Assembly (NCBI RefSeq): GCF_000687555.1
Contig: NZ_JHWJ01000003.1
Location: 186,001-250,000 of the forward strand
Length of the DNA stretch: 64,000 nt
Origin: [Clostridium] aerotolerans DSM 5434
GTDB taxonomy: Bacteria; Bacillota; Clostridia; Lachnospirales; Lachnospiraceae
Direction: 5' to 3'
Part shown: positions 36,684 to 44,801 of the stretch, piece by piece
Position numbering within the stretch: the first letter of the stretch is position 1
Layout: the number at the start of each line of letters is the position of its first letter
Program-made: the position numbers and the translations under genes
Notes under the pieces: generated by a model
Told to the model about the DNA's origin: nothing
The model's input: only the letters and a program-made list of their open reading frames with translations
Databases searched by the model: none

Positions 36684-37410
36684 TGCGGTATCCTCTCGGC
36701 GTTACCATGTTTCCATCTATTTCTTTTGTCATGGAATTTCCTATGTATACGGTAGTAAACATATCTACCTGAGTATCCCTTAATTCTTCCAGACTTAAGA
36801 CGCTCTTCTCTTCCTCGCTTCTTCCTACATTTCTTGCGATTCCGCAGACAGTCTTAGGATTTTTGTACTCCATCACAATTTCACAGGCCTTCTTTAAATA
36901 ATCTGACCTCTTTTTACTGGAAGGATTGTACAGGCAGATTACCATATCCGCTTTTGCCGACATTCTTAACCTGTCTTCAATCAGTTCCATAGGGGTAAGA
37001 AGATCACTTAAGCTGATGACTGCAAAGTCATGACCAAGTGGAGCTCCAAGGAGGGCACCCCCACTTAACGCGGCAGTTACACCCGGAACCATCTCAACAT
37101 CAACGCTTCCATCCGAAAGCTCCAGAATCAATCCGCTCATTCCATATACGCCGGAATCTCCGCTGCATACCATGGCTACTGTCTTTCCTTTTTTTGCTTC
37201 ATCAAGAGCCATCTGGCACCGCTCCTTCTCCTGACGCATTGGAGTCGTAAGAGTTTCCTTATCCGGGAAATGATCCCGAATGAGATCTATGTATACAGTA
37301 TACCCAACAATGAGTTCACATTCCTTTAATATATTGATCGCCCTGACTGTCATGTCCTCATAGGAACCTGGGCCGATTCCCACGACATAAAGCTTACCTG
37401 TTTTTTTCAT
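36676..37410 (-). CDS. cbiH: Cobalt-precorrin-3 C17-methyltransferase
   Basis: Ring-contracting methyltransferase of the anaerobic pathway. The 244-residue protein has KLYVVGIGPGSYEDMTVRA, CSGDSGVYGMSGLILEL, VPGVTAALSGGALLGAPLGHDF (in part) and LYNPSSKKRSDYL, matching CobJ/CbiH. The frame is open 40 codons further, but the ATG at 37408-37410 overlaps the cbiG stop by four bases, has GGAAGG upstream and begins at the family N-terminus. Confidence 0.94.
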   Translation of the reverse strand: MKKTGKLYVVGIGPGSYEDMTVRAINILKECELIVGYTVYIDLIRDHFPDKETLTTPMRQEKERCQMALDEAKKGKTVAMVCSGDSGVYGMSGLILELSDGSVDVEMVPGVTAALSGGALLGAPLGHDFAVISLSDLLTPMELIEDRLRMSAKADMVICLYNPSSKKRSDYLKKACEIVMEYKNPKTVCGIARNVGRSEEEKSVLSLEELRDTQVDMFTTVYIGNSMTKEIDGNMVTPRGYRNV

Positions 37411-38444
37411 ATCTCTACCTTCCAATCCCGGACCGCCAATGCCACTGTTACACCATGGTGGGGCTGTTTCTGAATCAGAAGCTTTCCACCACCCATTTCC
37501 TCCACGCAGGTTATGGCGGCCCGTTCGCATACATTATCAACACCAGTTACCTGTTTTACAAAAGACGAGGAAGAAAACTCTCCCTTAGCCTTTGATAGAA
37601 CTTCCGCCGGGTACGTAACAAACGGAATTCCATAAAAGGCTGCCAATTGGCAGATTCCTGGTTCTTCTTTCTTTATATCAATGCTGGCACATACAGCCAG
37701 ACTTTCTTTCTTTATATTCCAATCAAAAAGCACCTGATCCACAGCAGATTTTATGGTATCGAAAGAAACTCCTTTTCTGCAACCGATTCCAAGTACTGCG
37801 ATCTTAGGAACCAGAAGCAGAGAATCTTTCCATTCTTCCTCAAGGTGATCCTTTATACTGATACAAACAGACGGAGATAAAGGACCGTCTTTGCAAAGTC
37901 CTTTTGGAAGCTCTCCTTCTATAGGGAAATCACTGAAAAATCCAACATTATCTCCATTTAGCAGAGAAGATGATATATCCTTAATCCCAGACAAAGGGGA
38001 GATAAAAAGTCCATGTTCTTTTGCAAACAGATCAACCGCAAATCTGCCATGATTGTCCGTTGCTGTCGTAATCACTGCCTGTCCTCCTGAAATATTGGCT
38101 GCCCGGGTTGCCAGTTCGTTGGCGCCTCCTAAGTGACCGGATAGCAGCGAGATGGAGAAGCGGCCTAAGTCGTCTAACACCACCACAGCGGGGTCTTTCT
38201 CTTTCCCTTTTAAATATGGAGCGATGGCACGGACTGCAATTCCTGTTGCCCCGATAAAGACAATTCCCTCTTTCCGCTCAAACTGATCCCCTGTCCAAGC
38301 CTTTAAAGGCGCGTTCACCTGCAAAAGTCCGCTGCCCTCTGGTCCGAATCCTTCGCAGACATCTCCGGACCTTGACAGTCCCTCCATAAGCCTTACACAC
38401 AATCCGGCTCCAGCCCTGGTAAAGCAGATAAGGGATATTTTCAT
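37407..38444 (-). CDS. cbiG: Cobalt-precorrin-5A hydrolase
   Basis: Opens the delta-lactone of cobalt-precorrin-5A and releases acetaldehyde. The 345 residues include VFIGATGIAVRAIAPYLKGK, SLLSGHLGGANELA and the C-terminal AVLGIGCRKGVSFDTIKSAV, all CbiG hallmarks. It is linked to cbiF and cbiH by four-base overlaps on both sides. Confidence 0.94.
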   Translation of the reverse strand: MKISLICFTRAGAGLCVRLMEGLSRSGDVCEGFGPEGSGLLQVNAPLKAWTGDQFERKEGIVFIGATGIAVRAIAPYLKGKEKDPAVVVLDDLGRFSISLLSGHLGGANELATRAANISGGQAVITTATDNHGRFAVDLFAKEHGLFISPLSGIKDISSSLLNGDNVGFFSDFPIEGELPKGLCKDGPLSPSVCISIKDHLEEEWKDSLLLVPKIAVLGIGCRKGVSFDTIKSAVDQVLFDWNIKKESLAVCASIDIKKEEPGICQLAAFYGIPFVTYPAEVLSKAKGEFSSSSFVKQVTGVDNVCERAAITCVEEMGGGKLLIQKQPHHGVTVALAVRDWKVEI

Positions 38445-39208
38445 GAATCTTCACCGGTTCCTTTCCGGTACTCTGTAGTGAATACAGGATCGTAAAGCTT
38501 AGACCGTTCATAGCCTGTCTGAGCCACCGCATCTCCTACTACAATGAGAGCAGTTTTTTTAATGCCCCACCTTCTGGCATTCTCTTCCAGAGTTGCGACC
38601 GTACAAACTACAGTCTTTTCATCCTCCCAAGTAGCTTTATAAACGATGGCAGCCGGTGTTTCAGGAGCATATCCCCCTTTGATCAGCTCTTCGGATAAAG
38701 CCGTAAGCATTCCTGTGCTTAAAAATATGACCATGGTGGCACCATGAGAAGCAAAGGAAGCGATGGATTCCCTTTCTGGCACAGGTGTCCTGCCTGCCAT
38801 ACGGGTAATCACTACGCTTTGGCTTATTTGAGGAAGAGTATATTCCATCTGAAGAGCGGATGCCGCACCGCAAAAAGAACTGACACCAGGACAGATCTCA
38901 TAAGAAATCCCTCTGGCATCAAGCTCGTCCATCTGTTCCCTGATGGCACCGTAAAGACATGGGTCTCCCGTATGAAGCCTTACCATCATCTTTCCTTCGG
39001 CTTCTCCCTTTTCTAACACAGAGATCACCTCTTCCAGAGTCATCTTGGCGCTGTCATAGACCTGGCACGTTTCTTTTCTGTAATCTAAAAGAAGGGGGTT
39101 TACGAGAGAACCTGCATAAATAATTATATCCGCTTTGGAAAGGAGTTCTTTCCCTCTTACTGTAATAAGATCCGGTGCTCCCGGACCTGCTCCAACAATA
39201 TGTACCAT
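38441..39208 (-). CDS. cbiF: Cobalt-precorrin-4 C11-methyltransferase
   Basis: SAM-dependent tetrapyrrole methylase of 255 residues: VHIVGAGPGAPDLITVRG, IIYAGSLVNPLLL, RLHTGDPCLYGAIREQMDEL, YEICPGVSSFCGAASAL and GRTPVPERESI are typical of CobM/CbiF. It overlaps cbiG by four bases and starts two bases after the cbiL stop. Confidence 0.96.
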   Translation of the reverse strand: MVHIVGAGPGAPDLITVRGKELLSKADIIIYAGSLVNPLLLDYRKETCQVYDSAKMTLEEVISVLEKGEAEGKMMVRLHTGDPCLYGAIREQMDELDARGISYEICPGVSSFCGAASALQMEYTLPQISQSVVITRMAGRTPVPERESIASFASHGATMVIFLSTGMLTALSEELIKGGYAPETPAAIVYKATWEDEKTVVCTVATLEENARRWGIKKTALIVVGDAVAQTGYERSKLYDPVFTTEYRKGTGEDS

Positions 39209-39210
39209 AT

Positions 39211-39888
39211 TTACCTCACAATCAGCAATGAATAGTAACCAGCTGTATCTGGTATCTCATCCAGGTTTAAATAAATCCGTTCCTCTTCCATGCCGCAATT
39301 TTCCACCATGACCGCGGTTAAGCCGCTGTTTTTTATTTCTTCCTTCACTGCGCTCATCTGCCTGCCTGCTTTCATAAGTACCTTGACCCCAGGCAGCTTT
39401 AATGCATGGGATACCTGATAGGAAGCCGGTATGATGTGAAGTTCCTCTGACCCAGTCACCAGTGGAAGATTCAGTCTTGCGGCCGCTGCACAAAAGGAAG
39501 GGATTCCGCTGACCAGCTGCGTCTCATAGCCTTCGCTTATGACACGCTCTGCCAGATAGGCAAAGGTAGAATAGATGCTCACATCTCCAAGAGTGAGAAA
39601 GCCCACGTCCTCTCCCTGCTTAAGCCGCTCTATCACAGCCTCTGCTGCCTCGTCATGACTTCTTTTTAGCGCTTCTTCATCTTTTGTCATAGGCATATGA
39701 AGGCAAAGACATTCCTTCTCTATAATTTCAGGCACCGCCTGTCTGGCGATCTCATAGGAAGTGCACTTTTCCTTGTCCTTATGAGGAATTGCAATTACAT
39801 TTAATTCTCTGATTCTTTTTACTGCTTTTATCGTCATCAGCTCAGGATCCCCTGGTCCGACTCCAATTCCATACATGATCCCTGCCAT
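39211..39888 (-). CDS. cbiL: Cobalt-factor II C20-methyltransferase
   Basis: First corrin-specific methylase of the pathway, 225 residues, with MYGIGVGPGDPELMTIKAV, FLTLGDVSIYSTFAYL and LVSGIPSFCAAAARLNLPL. AGGAGG seven bases before 39888 supports the listed start over the internal Met five residues later. It sits between cbiD and cbiF. Confidence 0.95.
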   Translation of the reverse strand: MAGIMYGIGVGPGDPELMTIKAVKRIRELNVIAIPHKDKEKCTSYEIARQAVPEIIEKECLCLHMPMTKDEEALKRSHDEAAEAVIERLKQGEDVGFLTLGDVSIYSTFAYLAERVISEGYETQLVSGIPSFCAAAARLNLPLVTGSEELHIIPASYQVSHALKLPGVKVLMKAGRQMSAVKEEIKNSGLTAVMVENCGMEEERIYLNLDEIPDTAGYYSLLIVR

Positions 39889-39903
39889 GTTTTATCCTCC
39901 TGT

Positions 39904-41088
39904 CTATTCCCTGTCCTCTTCTCGTGTTGCAAAATGGCTTATCATCTCCTGTGCGCCCTCACTCATACCGAGGATCCCGTATGTGGTGGAAAAGGTTACT
40001 ACTTCCACATGGACTCCTCCGCTCCAGCGAGACACATGAGCTTGAATTCTATGTACGACTTCTTTCATTACCGGTTCAAGAATATTATTTTCCTTTAGAA
40101 TCTTAGAAGCCTCTTCCATGGTATTGGCACTTAATATCTCCCTCTCAAGCTTATGGGAATCCGGAATTACGCTGCTAACGCAATCCCAAAGAATCTCCAT
40201 GCGCCGGTCTCCATGCTTGGAGTGGGTGTTGTATACCCCTCCTGCCACCTTTATCAGCTTTCCAATGTGGCCGACGAACAAAATCTCTTTAAAGTTATCC
40301 TCTCCTGCCATGGAAAAAGCTTCCCCAATAAAATTACTGCAGGTGACTCCTTCTGACATGGAAAGAAATAATGTTTCCTTAATGAATGCTTCTCCATAAT
40401 TCCCTGGTGTGAGTATGACCTTTCTTTCCCCTGCCACAGCCTTCATATGAAGCTCCAGACGTATGGTGGCGGTGAGCGCTTCTTCACTCATAGGGTTAAC
40501 AATTCCCGTGGTTCCCAGGATAGACAGCCCTCCTACGATACCAAGCTTTGAATTAAAGGTCTTTTCTGCCAGCTTTTTTCCTTCCGGCATAGACACAGTT
40601 ATCAAAAGAGGTCCCTCAAATCCGGCTTCTCTTCTGGCCTCTTCCACTCCCTGAAAAATCATGGCTCTGGGAACGGGATTAATGGCCGGTAAGCCAATGG
40701 GACAGGACAGACCTGGCTTAGTCACCCAGCCGATTCCTTCCCCTGCGGTCAGAAACAGAGGGCTTCCCTTCTCATTCTCTAAGTCGTATCGGTAACAGGT
40801 CTTAAGAGCTTCCTTTTCATCTCCATAAAAATGACCCACACTTGCAAAAACAAATGCCTGATGGGTCACATCAGGATCATCTCCTGCATCCTTTTGCACT
40901 CCGCAGGCTGCATCCTGACCATTCAGGACAACGCGAAAAAGGGGCAGATCGGCTTCCGTCCCCTTTGGTGTCACAAGCTTCATATGTTGTAAAGGATTCC
41001 CAGTAAGCAACATGGCTGCTGCTGCCTTTGCCGCAACAGCGGCACATGTGCCAGTGGTAAATCCGCTTCTTAGTTGGTGTTTTTCCAT
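39904..41088 (-). CDS. cbiD: Cobalt-precorrin-5B C1-methyltransferase
   Basis: First gene of the upstream cobalamin block, 394 residues. LRSGFTTGTCAAVAAKAAA, AGDDPDVTHQAFVFA, GEGIGWVTKPGLSCPIG and GTTGIVNPMSEEA identify CbiD, a marker of the anaerobic pathway that is not related in fold to the other methylases. About 20 bases of leader separate it from the -10 box of the promoter. No cobaltochelatase (cbiK/cbiX), cobalt transporter or adenosyltransferase gene is near. Confidence 0.95.
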   Translation of the reverse strand: MEKHQLRSGFTTGTCAAVAAKAAAAMLLTGNPLQHMKLVTPKGTEADLPLFRVVLNGQDAACGVQKDAGDDPDVTHQAFVFASVGHFYGDEKEALKTCYRYDLENEKGSPLFLTAGEGIGWVTKPGLSCPIGLPAINPVPRAMIFQGVEEARREAGFEGPLLITVSMPEGKKLAEKTFNSKLGIVGGLSILGTTGIVNPMSEEALTATIRLELHMKAVAGERKVILTPGNYGEAFIKETLFLSMSEGVTCSNFIGEAFSMAGEDNFKEILFVGHIGKLIKVAGGVYNTHSKHGDRRMEILWDCVSSVIPDSHKLEREILSANTMEEASKILKENNILEPVMKEVVHRIQAHVSRWSGGVHVEVVTFSTTYGILGMSEGAQEMISHFATREEDRE

Positions 41089-41109
41089 TTTTTATCCTCT
41101 TTGATGTAC

Positions 41110-41138
41110 ATTATAAAAGATTTTTGCCTATGGCGCAA
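41110..41138 (-). promoter_or_regulatory. Promoter of the cbiD-to-cobU operon
   Basis: On the minus strand TTGCGC (41138-41133), 17 bases, then a perfect TATAAT (41115-41110). The leader to cbiD is only about 20 bases, too short to hold a cobalamin riboswitch. Confidence 0.65.
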
Positions 41139-41162
41139 GGGAATTCCTAGCTTTTGCCTATG
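41122..41162. repeat. Two 11-bp direct repeats at the cbiD promoter (possible operators)
   Basis: TTTTGCCTATG occurs at 41122-41132 and again at 41152-41162, 30 bp apart (about three helical turns). The first copy fills most of the -35/-10 spacer and the second lies upstream of the -35 box, overlapping the stop codon of the SASP-like gene. Confidence 0.6.
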
Positions 41163-41379
41163 CTTCCTCTTCTTTTTCCAAAGCTTCTCTTTTTAATTCT
41201 CTTTTTCGTTTCGTAATCAATCCACCGATTCGGCCGCTCTCTTTGGCAGTCAGGCAGCGCCAGCCGCCTCTTATTACTTTATCGCCAAGCCCGAGTTCGG
41301 TGGCTATTTCAAACTTAAGTACTTCTTCTGGTTTTAAATTGTGGGGATCAAATGGTTCGTTATTTTTTACTTTTGACAC
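41158..41379 (-). CDS. Alpha/beta-type small acid-soluble spore protein-like
   Basis: A 73-residue protein with KFEIATELGLGDKV followed by CLTAKESGRIGGLITKRKREL. The spacing and the EIA-ELG and AKESGRIGGLITKR parts fit the alpha/beta SASP family that coats spore DNA; FEIA resembles the GPR cleavage site. It differs by an insert with two Trp/Cys residues (GGWRC), a proline-rich start and a charged tail. The start codon is GTG with AAAGGAG ten bases upstream. It lies between a terminator and the cbiD promoter, so it is probably a single-gene unit. No sigma-G promoter was clear. Confidence 0.75.
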   Translation of the reverse strand: MSKVKNNEPFDPHNLKPEEVLKFEIATELGLGDKVIRGGWRCLTAKESGRIGGLITKRKRELKREALEKEEEA

Positions 41380-41451
41380 TTTATTCCATCTCCTTTCTTA
41401 AATCTAGTGAGAGTATACCCGCTAAAGAAAGGTTTAAACGTACTGTAATAT

Positions 41452-41489
41452 AAAAAAACAGGGGCTATGAATGGAATCACAGCTCCTGT
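41452..41489 (-). terminator. Terminator after the second PspC gene
   Basis: ACAGGAGCT (41489-41481) and AGCCCCTGT (41466-41458) pair with one mismatch, followed by seven T on the minus strand (41458-41452). It ends the PspC-PadR-DUF1700-DUF4097-PspC unit. Confidence 0.8.
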
Positions 41490-41509
41490 CTTAAAATTTA
41501 TTTCTACCC

Positions 41510-41698
41510 TTATCTTCTTGGAATGATAACTGCCGCAATGATATAGGCAATGATTCCAGGTCCTGAACAAGTTAACAGTACCCATAAAAGGCGCACGATC
41601 GTCGGATCAATTTCAAAATATTCACCAATTCCTCCGCATACACCACAAAGCATTTTATCGGTTTCAGAGCGGTATAACCTTTTTTGATTGTCTCCCAT
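41510..41698 (-). CDS. PspC domain small membrane protein (second copy)
   Basis: A 62-residue protein with KRLYRSETDKMLCGVCGGIGEYF-like core (quoted part MLCGVCGGIGEYFEIDPT) and one TM region ending AYIIAAVIIPRR. PspC proteins take part in envelope-stress responses. It is closely similar to the first gene of the same unit at 43.7 kb, so the operon starts and ends with a PspC gene. GGAAGGAG precedes the ATG. Confidence 0.9.
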   Translation of the reverse strand: MGDNQKRLYRSETDKMLCGVCGGIGEYFEIDPTIVRLLWVLLTCSGPGIIAYIIAAVIIPRR

Positions 41699-41740
41699 TT
41701 GTATTTCTCCTTCCTATTATATCATAATTTGACCATAGAC

Positions 41741-42649
41741 TTATAACTCCGGATTTTTAAATGTTATTTGAACCGCACTCACTTCACAGTCCAGGATCAT
41801 GGATTTTGGTGCATCGGGATTTTGAGTTATGGTTTTATCGAAAACAAATATACTTTGATTTTCAAGCTTTACGGCTCCCAGGCTGGCACTGACATCATAG
41901 CTGAAATCCTCTTTTTTGCCGTCCAGTTGGAGCTTTACAGCACTGGCTTCGCTATTTAAAGAGACTTGATTTGCTACATTGCCTGAATAATTCACAGCTC
42001 CTGCTTCTGAATTAATGAATAAGGTGTCGATGTTACCCTTCCCTATCTTTGCTGATCCTGCTTTTATATCCAGATTACATTCGTCAGCTATAAGGCCATC
42101 TGCTGAAAAATAAACACTTGAATCCTCATTCTTATAGACCACACGTTGAGGTTCTACTTTGATATCCACAGTAGTGAACTTGTAATCCTTTGGTACATGA
42201 ATGGTAAAAAGCAATTTGGGATTTCTAACATTTACTTTTTTTGAATGAGTTTGAAGAAGCAGTTCCCCTTCATTCTCTTCTATCTCGTAAAAAGATTCAT
42301 CCTTGTTGCAGAAAATGGTAATTTCATCTCCCTGAGAATCTTCCACAATCCGTACTCCGCCTGCTGAGATGTCTGCTTTTAAACTCTTAATACCGGCAGC
42401 CGAATAAATCTGACTTCCCTGTCCGCTAAGATCAAGCGTCTGCTCTCCCATTTCGTCAAAAGAAAAATCATTGTTATTCCAAAAATCTTCTTCGGCAATT
42501 TGTCCCAGCTCGAGCCCCCACTGCTTTAAACGCAGCGGAATTACATCCATCACGGTTCCTCCCATTGCCACAGCCGCCGCCGTAATCCCGCCGCCTGCCA
42601 GCACGCATACAGCACCGGCTATGATGCAGCTCTTTATAAATTTGTTCAT
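41741..42649 (-). CDS. DUF4097 family protein, membrane-anchored
   Basis: A 302-residue protein with an N-terminal TM/signal segment (IIAGAVCVLAGGGITAAAV) and repeated beta-strand units such as IKSLKADISAGGVRIVED, CNLDIKAGSAKIGKGNID and LFINSEAGAVNYSGNV, as in DUF4097 beta-helical putative adhesins. These proteins often accompany LiaG-like or PspC-based envelope-stress systems. It overlaps the DUF1700 gene by four bases. Confidence 0.85.
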   Translation of the reverse strand: MNKFIKSCIIAGAVCVLAGGGITAAAVAMGGTVMDVIPLRLKQWGLELGQIAEEDFWNNNDFSFDEMGEQTLDLSGQGSQIYSAAGIKSLKADISAGGVRIVEDSQGDEITIFCNKDESFYEIEENEGELLLQTHSKKVNVRNPKLLFTIHVPKDYKFTTVDIKVEPQRVVYKNEDSSVYFSADGLIADECNLDIKAGSAKIGKGNIDTLFINSEAGAVNYSGNVANQVSLNSEASAVKLQLDGKKEDFSYDVSASLGAVKLENQSIFVFDKTITQNPDAPKSMILDCEVSAVQITFKNPEL

Positions 42650-43389
42650 AGACGGCTCCTCCTTCTATTTAATAAGTTCTGGATCGCATTGACAATTCCT
42701 CTAAAAAGGTACGGAAGAAACTTTCCGTAAAATGCCCCGCACACTGCGAGGCCAAGAAGCCCAAGTCCAAGCAGCGCAACGCCGATTCCCAAAACCAGGA
42801 AACCGCCCATGGGATGGACTGCTACTGATACAAAGCCTGCTATGATAACTGCAAAGCCGCTTACAAGGAGGGCAAGTGTGACTGCCCCAAGCCCTACGAC
42901 CGCTGCCACCAGAATACCAAAAAGTCCTCCTAAAAGTCCCATAAAACCGCCTCCGATTCCCAGAATCAGGGGAGAGGCTGCAATAAGAAGTATGGCCCAA
43001 AGGATAAGCTTTACCGTTCGGTTTGATTGGTCACGCTTTCTTTCGCCATAAACTTCCTCTTCGGTTCTTTGTTCTCCACGGCTTTCTCCCTCTCTCACAT
43101 CCGGGAGATCATACCGTTTTGCCATCTGATAGTTGGGGTCCTTAAACCGTTCATCTTCATAGCCATTTTCCGTAAATTCTCCGCCATCACCGAGGTGACC
43201 GGATATCTCAGAGCGAATGATGGAGGCGATTCGTTCCGGACTTCCAAAGTCACGAATGACCTGCTCTTCCTTGTCCGGTCCGGCTTCTTCCAGATAATCC
43301 CTGTAATATCCGATGGCATCTGCCTTATCTTCATCCGGTATATCCGATAACAGATATTCCAGACTTTTCATAAACTCATCCTTACTCAT
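42646..43389 (-). CDS. DUF1700 membrane protein
   Basis: A 247-residue protein: MSKDEFMKSLEYLLSDIP and DKADAIGYYRDYLEEAG form the DUF1700/HAAS cytosolic helical domain, followed by a charged linker and several Gly-rich TM helices from about residue 125. It is the classic partner of PadR regulators in Firmicutes and is probably a membrane sensor or anti-regulator. Its start overlaps the padR stop by four bases. Confidence 0.9.
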   Translation of the reverse strand: MSKDEFMKSLEYLLSDIPDEDKADAIGYYRDYLEEAGPDKEEQVIRDFGSPERIASIIRSEISGHLGDGGEFTENGYEDERFKDPNYQMAKRYDLPDVREGESRGEQRTEEEVYGERKRDQSNRTVKLILWAILLIAASPLILGIGGGFMGLLGGLFGILVAAVVGLGAVTLALLVSGFAVIIAGFVSVAVHPMGGFLVLGIGVALLGLGLLGLAVCGAFYGKFLPYLFRGIVNAIQNLLNRRRSRL

Positions 43390-43706
43390 ACATGTGCCTC
43401 CTCAAATATTTGGGATATTTTTCTGGAATAACCAATCCATTCACCTTTGTACAGGTTTAACTGAATACGTCCTTTTTCCGTAATTTTGTAATATCTACGA
43501 TTTCTGCCATCAAAAGCCAGATCGTACACTTCAAGACATTCTTCCTTTTGTAATCTCCGTAGAACAGGGTACAGGGTTGATTCCGATATCTCTATTACAT
43601 TTCTCACATCCTGGGTGATCTTATATCCATAAGTACCTTCCTGATCTCTTGACACTATCGCCAGGACAATGGCGTCCAGTAAAGCTGCTCCCGTGTTAAA
43701 AACCAT
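43386..43706 (-). CDS. PadR family transcriptional regulator
   Basis: A 106-residue winged-helix protein: LDAIVLAIVSRDQEGTYGY, ISESTLYPVLRRLQKEECL and GRNRRYYKITEKGRIQL are typical PadR motifs. It likely represses its own unit; candidate operators are the repeats at 44047-44078. AGGAG precedes the ATG. It stands between the first PspC gene and the DUF1700 gene. Confidence 0.92.
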   Translation of the reverse strand: MVFNTGAALLDAIVLAIVSRDQEGTYGYKITQDVRNVIEISESTLYPVLRRLQKEECLEVYDLAFDGRNRRYYKITEKGRIQLNLYKGEWIGYSRKISQIFEEAHV

Positions 43707-43748
43707 ATGTCCACTCCTATCTCTGCATGCAGGAAACGATCGTCTGCA

Positions 43749-43988
43749 TTAATTTTCTGGTGCCTTGGGTATAATTGCTGCTGCAATGATATAAAGAATC
43801 AGACTGCCGCCTACGAGAGATAATCCCGTAAACCAATGGAATAAATTACGCCATGTTTGAAACATCATTAGAAATATCCATATTAGTCTTATCATTACCG
43901 GATCTATCTGAAAGTACTCTCCGATCCCACCGCAAACTCCGCATAACACTTTATTCTTTACAGAACGGTACAAACGCTTTGGCTCCAC
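43749..43988 (-). CDS. PspC domain small membrane protein (first copy)
   Basis: PspC-type protein of 79 residues with KRLYRSVKNKVLCGVCGG, EYFQIDPVMIRLIW and TM segments ending LILYIIAAAIIPK. The frame allows a GTG at 43997, but GGAAGG lies eight bases before the GTG at 43988-43986, so that start is preferred. It is the first gene of the PadR-linked unit. It is longer than the second PspC copy by a TM-loop insert. Confidence 0.87.
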   Translation of the reverse strand: MEPKRLYRSVKNKVLCGVCGGIGEYFQIDPVMIRLIWIFLMMFQTWRNLFHWFTGLSLVGGSLILYIIAAAIIPKAPEN

Positions 43989-44046
43989 GATTGTCACCTT
44001 CCTTTCTCTTATTTAGTATGAACAGTTATAATATTATGTCTTACCC

Positions 44047-44078
44047 TATATTATATGTTGTATAGTATATATTATATG
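44047..44078. repeat. Direct repeats in the PspC/PadR promoter (likely operators)
   Basis: The 11-mer TATATTATATG occurs at 44047-44057 and 44068-44078, exactly 21 bp apart (two helical turns). The second copy covers the -10 box. AT-rich repeats at this place fit autoregulation by the PadR protein of the operon. Confidence 0.6.
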
Positions 44079-44099
44079 AGGTATAATATTGTTTGTCAA
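44071..44099 (-). promoter_or_regulatory. Consensus sigma-A promoter of the PspC-PadR unit
   Basis: On the minus strand TTGACA (44099-44094), 17 bases, TATAAT (44076-44071): a perfect match in both boxes and spacing. Such a strong promoter would need repression, which fits the operator-like repeats. Confidence 0.85.
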
Positions 44100-44146
44100 C
44101 ACTTATTTATTGATTTATCATCACTTTTTAACTGTAAATAATTTCT

Positions 44147-44195
44147 ATAAAAAAACGAAACACCAGATCATTCGTTTTGACCTGATGTTTCGTTT
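44147..44195 (-). terminator. Terminator after the pyridoxamine-oxidase-fold gene
   Basis: Arms 44153-44169 and 44179-44195 (AAACGAAACACCAGATC and GACCTGATGTTTCGTTT) pair over 17 positions with few mismatches and are followed by a T-run on the minus strand. Confidence 0.87.
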
Positions 44196-44221
44196 CTAAT
44201 ATATAATGTTTCATAAATCCT

Positions 44222-44695
44222 TTACTCATAGTACTTGCCGGTGAGCTCTTCCACAATGATACGTATGACAGCAGTTCCTTTTACCATATTGTCAGGAAGG
44301 GTTATATGGGCCAGTTGTGGGGTATATTTTGCCACAATGTTTTGAAGCACTTCCCTCTTCTCTTCTAAGTCCGTGACCAAAGCCGCATTCCCTGTTGCAA
44401 TGGCACTCTCATATTTTGTATTTGTGTCACAGGGCTTACCGTTCTCATCGAGCAAAAGCGCCTGCATATCATACGCAGTAAATCCCACTTTACTATTACG
44501 AATGATATTGTCAATCTTTTGTCCTTTTGGCAGACCATGTACATAGATATTGTTATTGATAGAAACAAAGTGGACCGGAGTATTATATGGGGTGCCATCT
44601 TCGTTAAGGGTTGCCAGACTGCCAGTTTCTACCCGGTTCAATAAATCTTTCAGCCGATCGTCTGATAGCGGATGGGTCTTCATTCTGTACTGCAT
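44222..44695 (-). CDS. Pyridoxamine 5'-phosphate oxidase-fold protein (NimA-like flavin-binding)
   Basis: A 157-residue split-barrel protein with DRLKDLLNRVETGSLATLN, GTPYNTPVHFVSINNNIYVHG, KVGFTAYDMQ and a late KYTPQLAHITLPDNM segment, matching small FMN-binding proteins of the NimA/PNPOx-like group. The substrate is unknown. AGGAGG eight bases before the ATG at 44693-44695 sets the start; the longer open frame has no ribosome site. A MocR regulator gene lies directly upstream, which fits control by vitamin B6-type ligands. Confidence 0.85.
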   Translation of the reverse strand: MQYRMKTHPLSDDRLKDLLNRVETGSLATLNEDGTPYNTPVHFVSINNNIYVHGLPKGQKIDNIIRNSKVGFTAYDMQALLLDENGKPCDTNTKYESAIATGNAALVTDLEEKREVLQNIVAKYTPQLAHITLPDNMVKGTAVIRIIVEELTGKYYE

Positions 44696-44772
44696 ATCAT
44701 TTTCCTCCTGTGAGACGCTTATTGATCTTAACTTTATTATAATACGAAGAAAAAGTTTCATCGATCATGCTC

Positions 44773-44801
44773 ATTATACCCAAACACCGTATCCTTGATA
44801 A
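44773..44801 (-). promoter_or_regulatory. Promoter of the PNPOx-fold gene with overlapping dyad
   Basis: TTATCA (44801-44796), 17 bases, TATAAT (44778-44773) on the minus strand. A 7-bp inverted repeat GTATCCT (44789-44795) / AGGATAC (44824-44830) flanks the -35 box, and ACTGT occurs twice between and beside its arms. This resembles the multi-site operators of MocR regulators. Confidence 0.55.
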
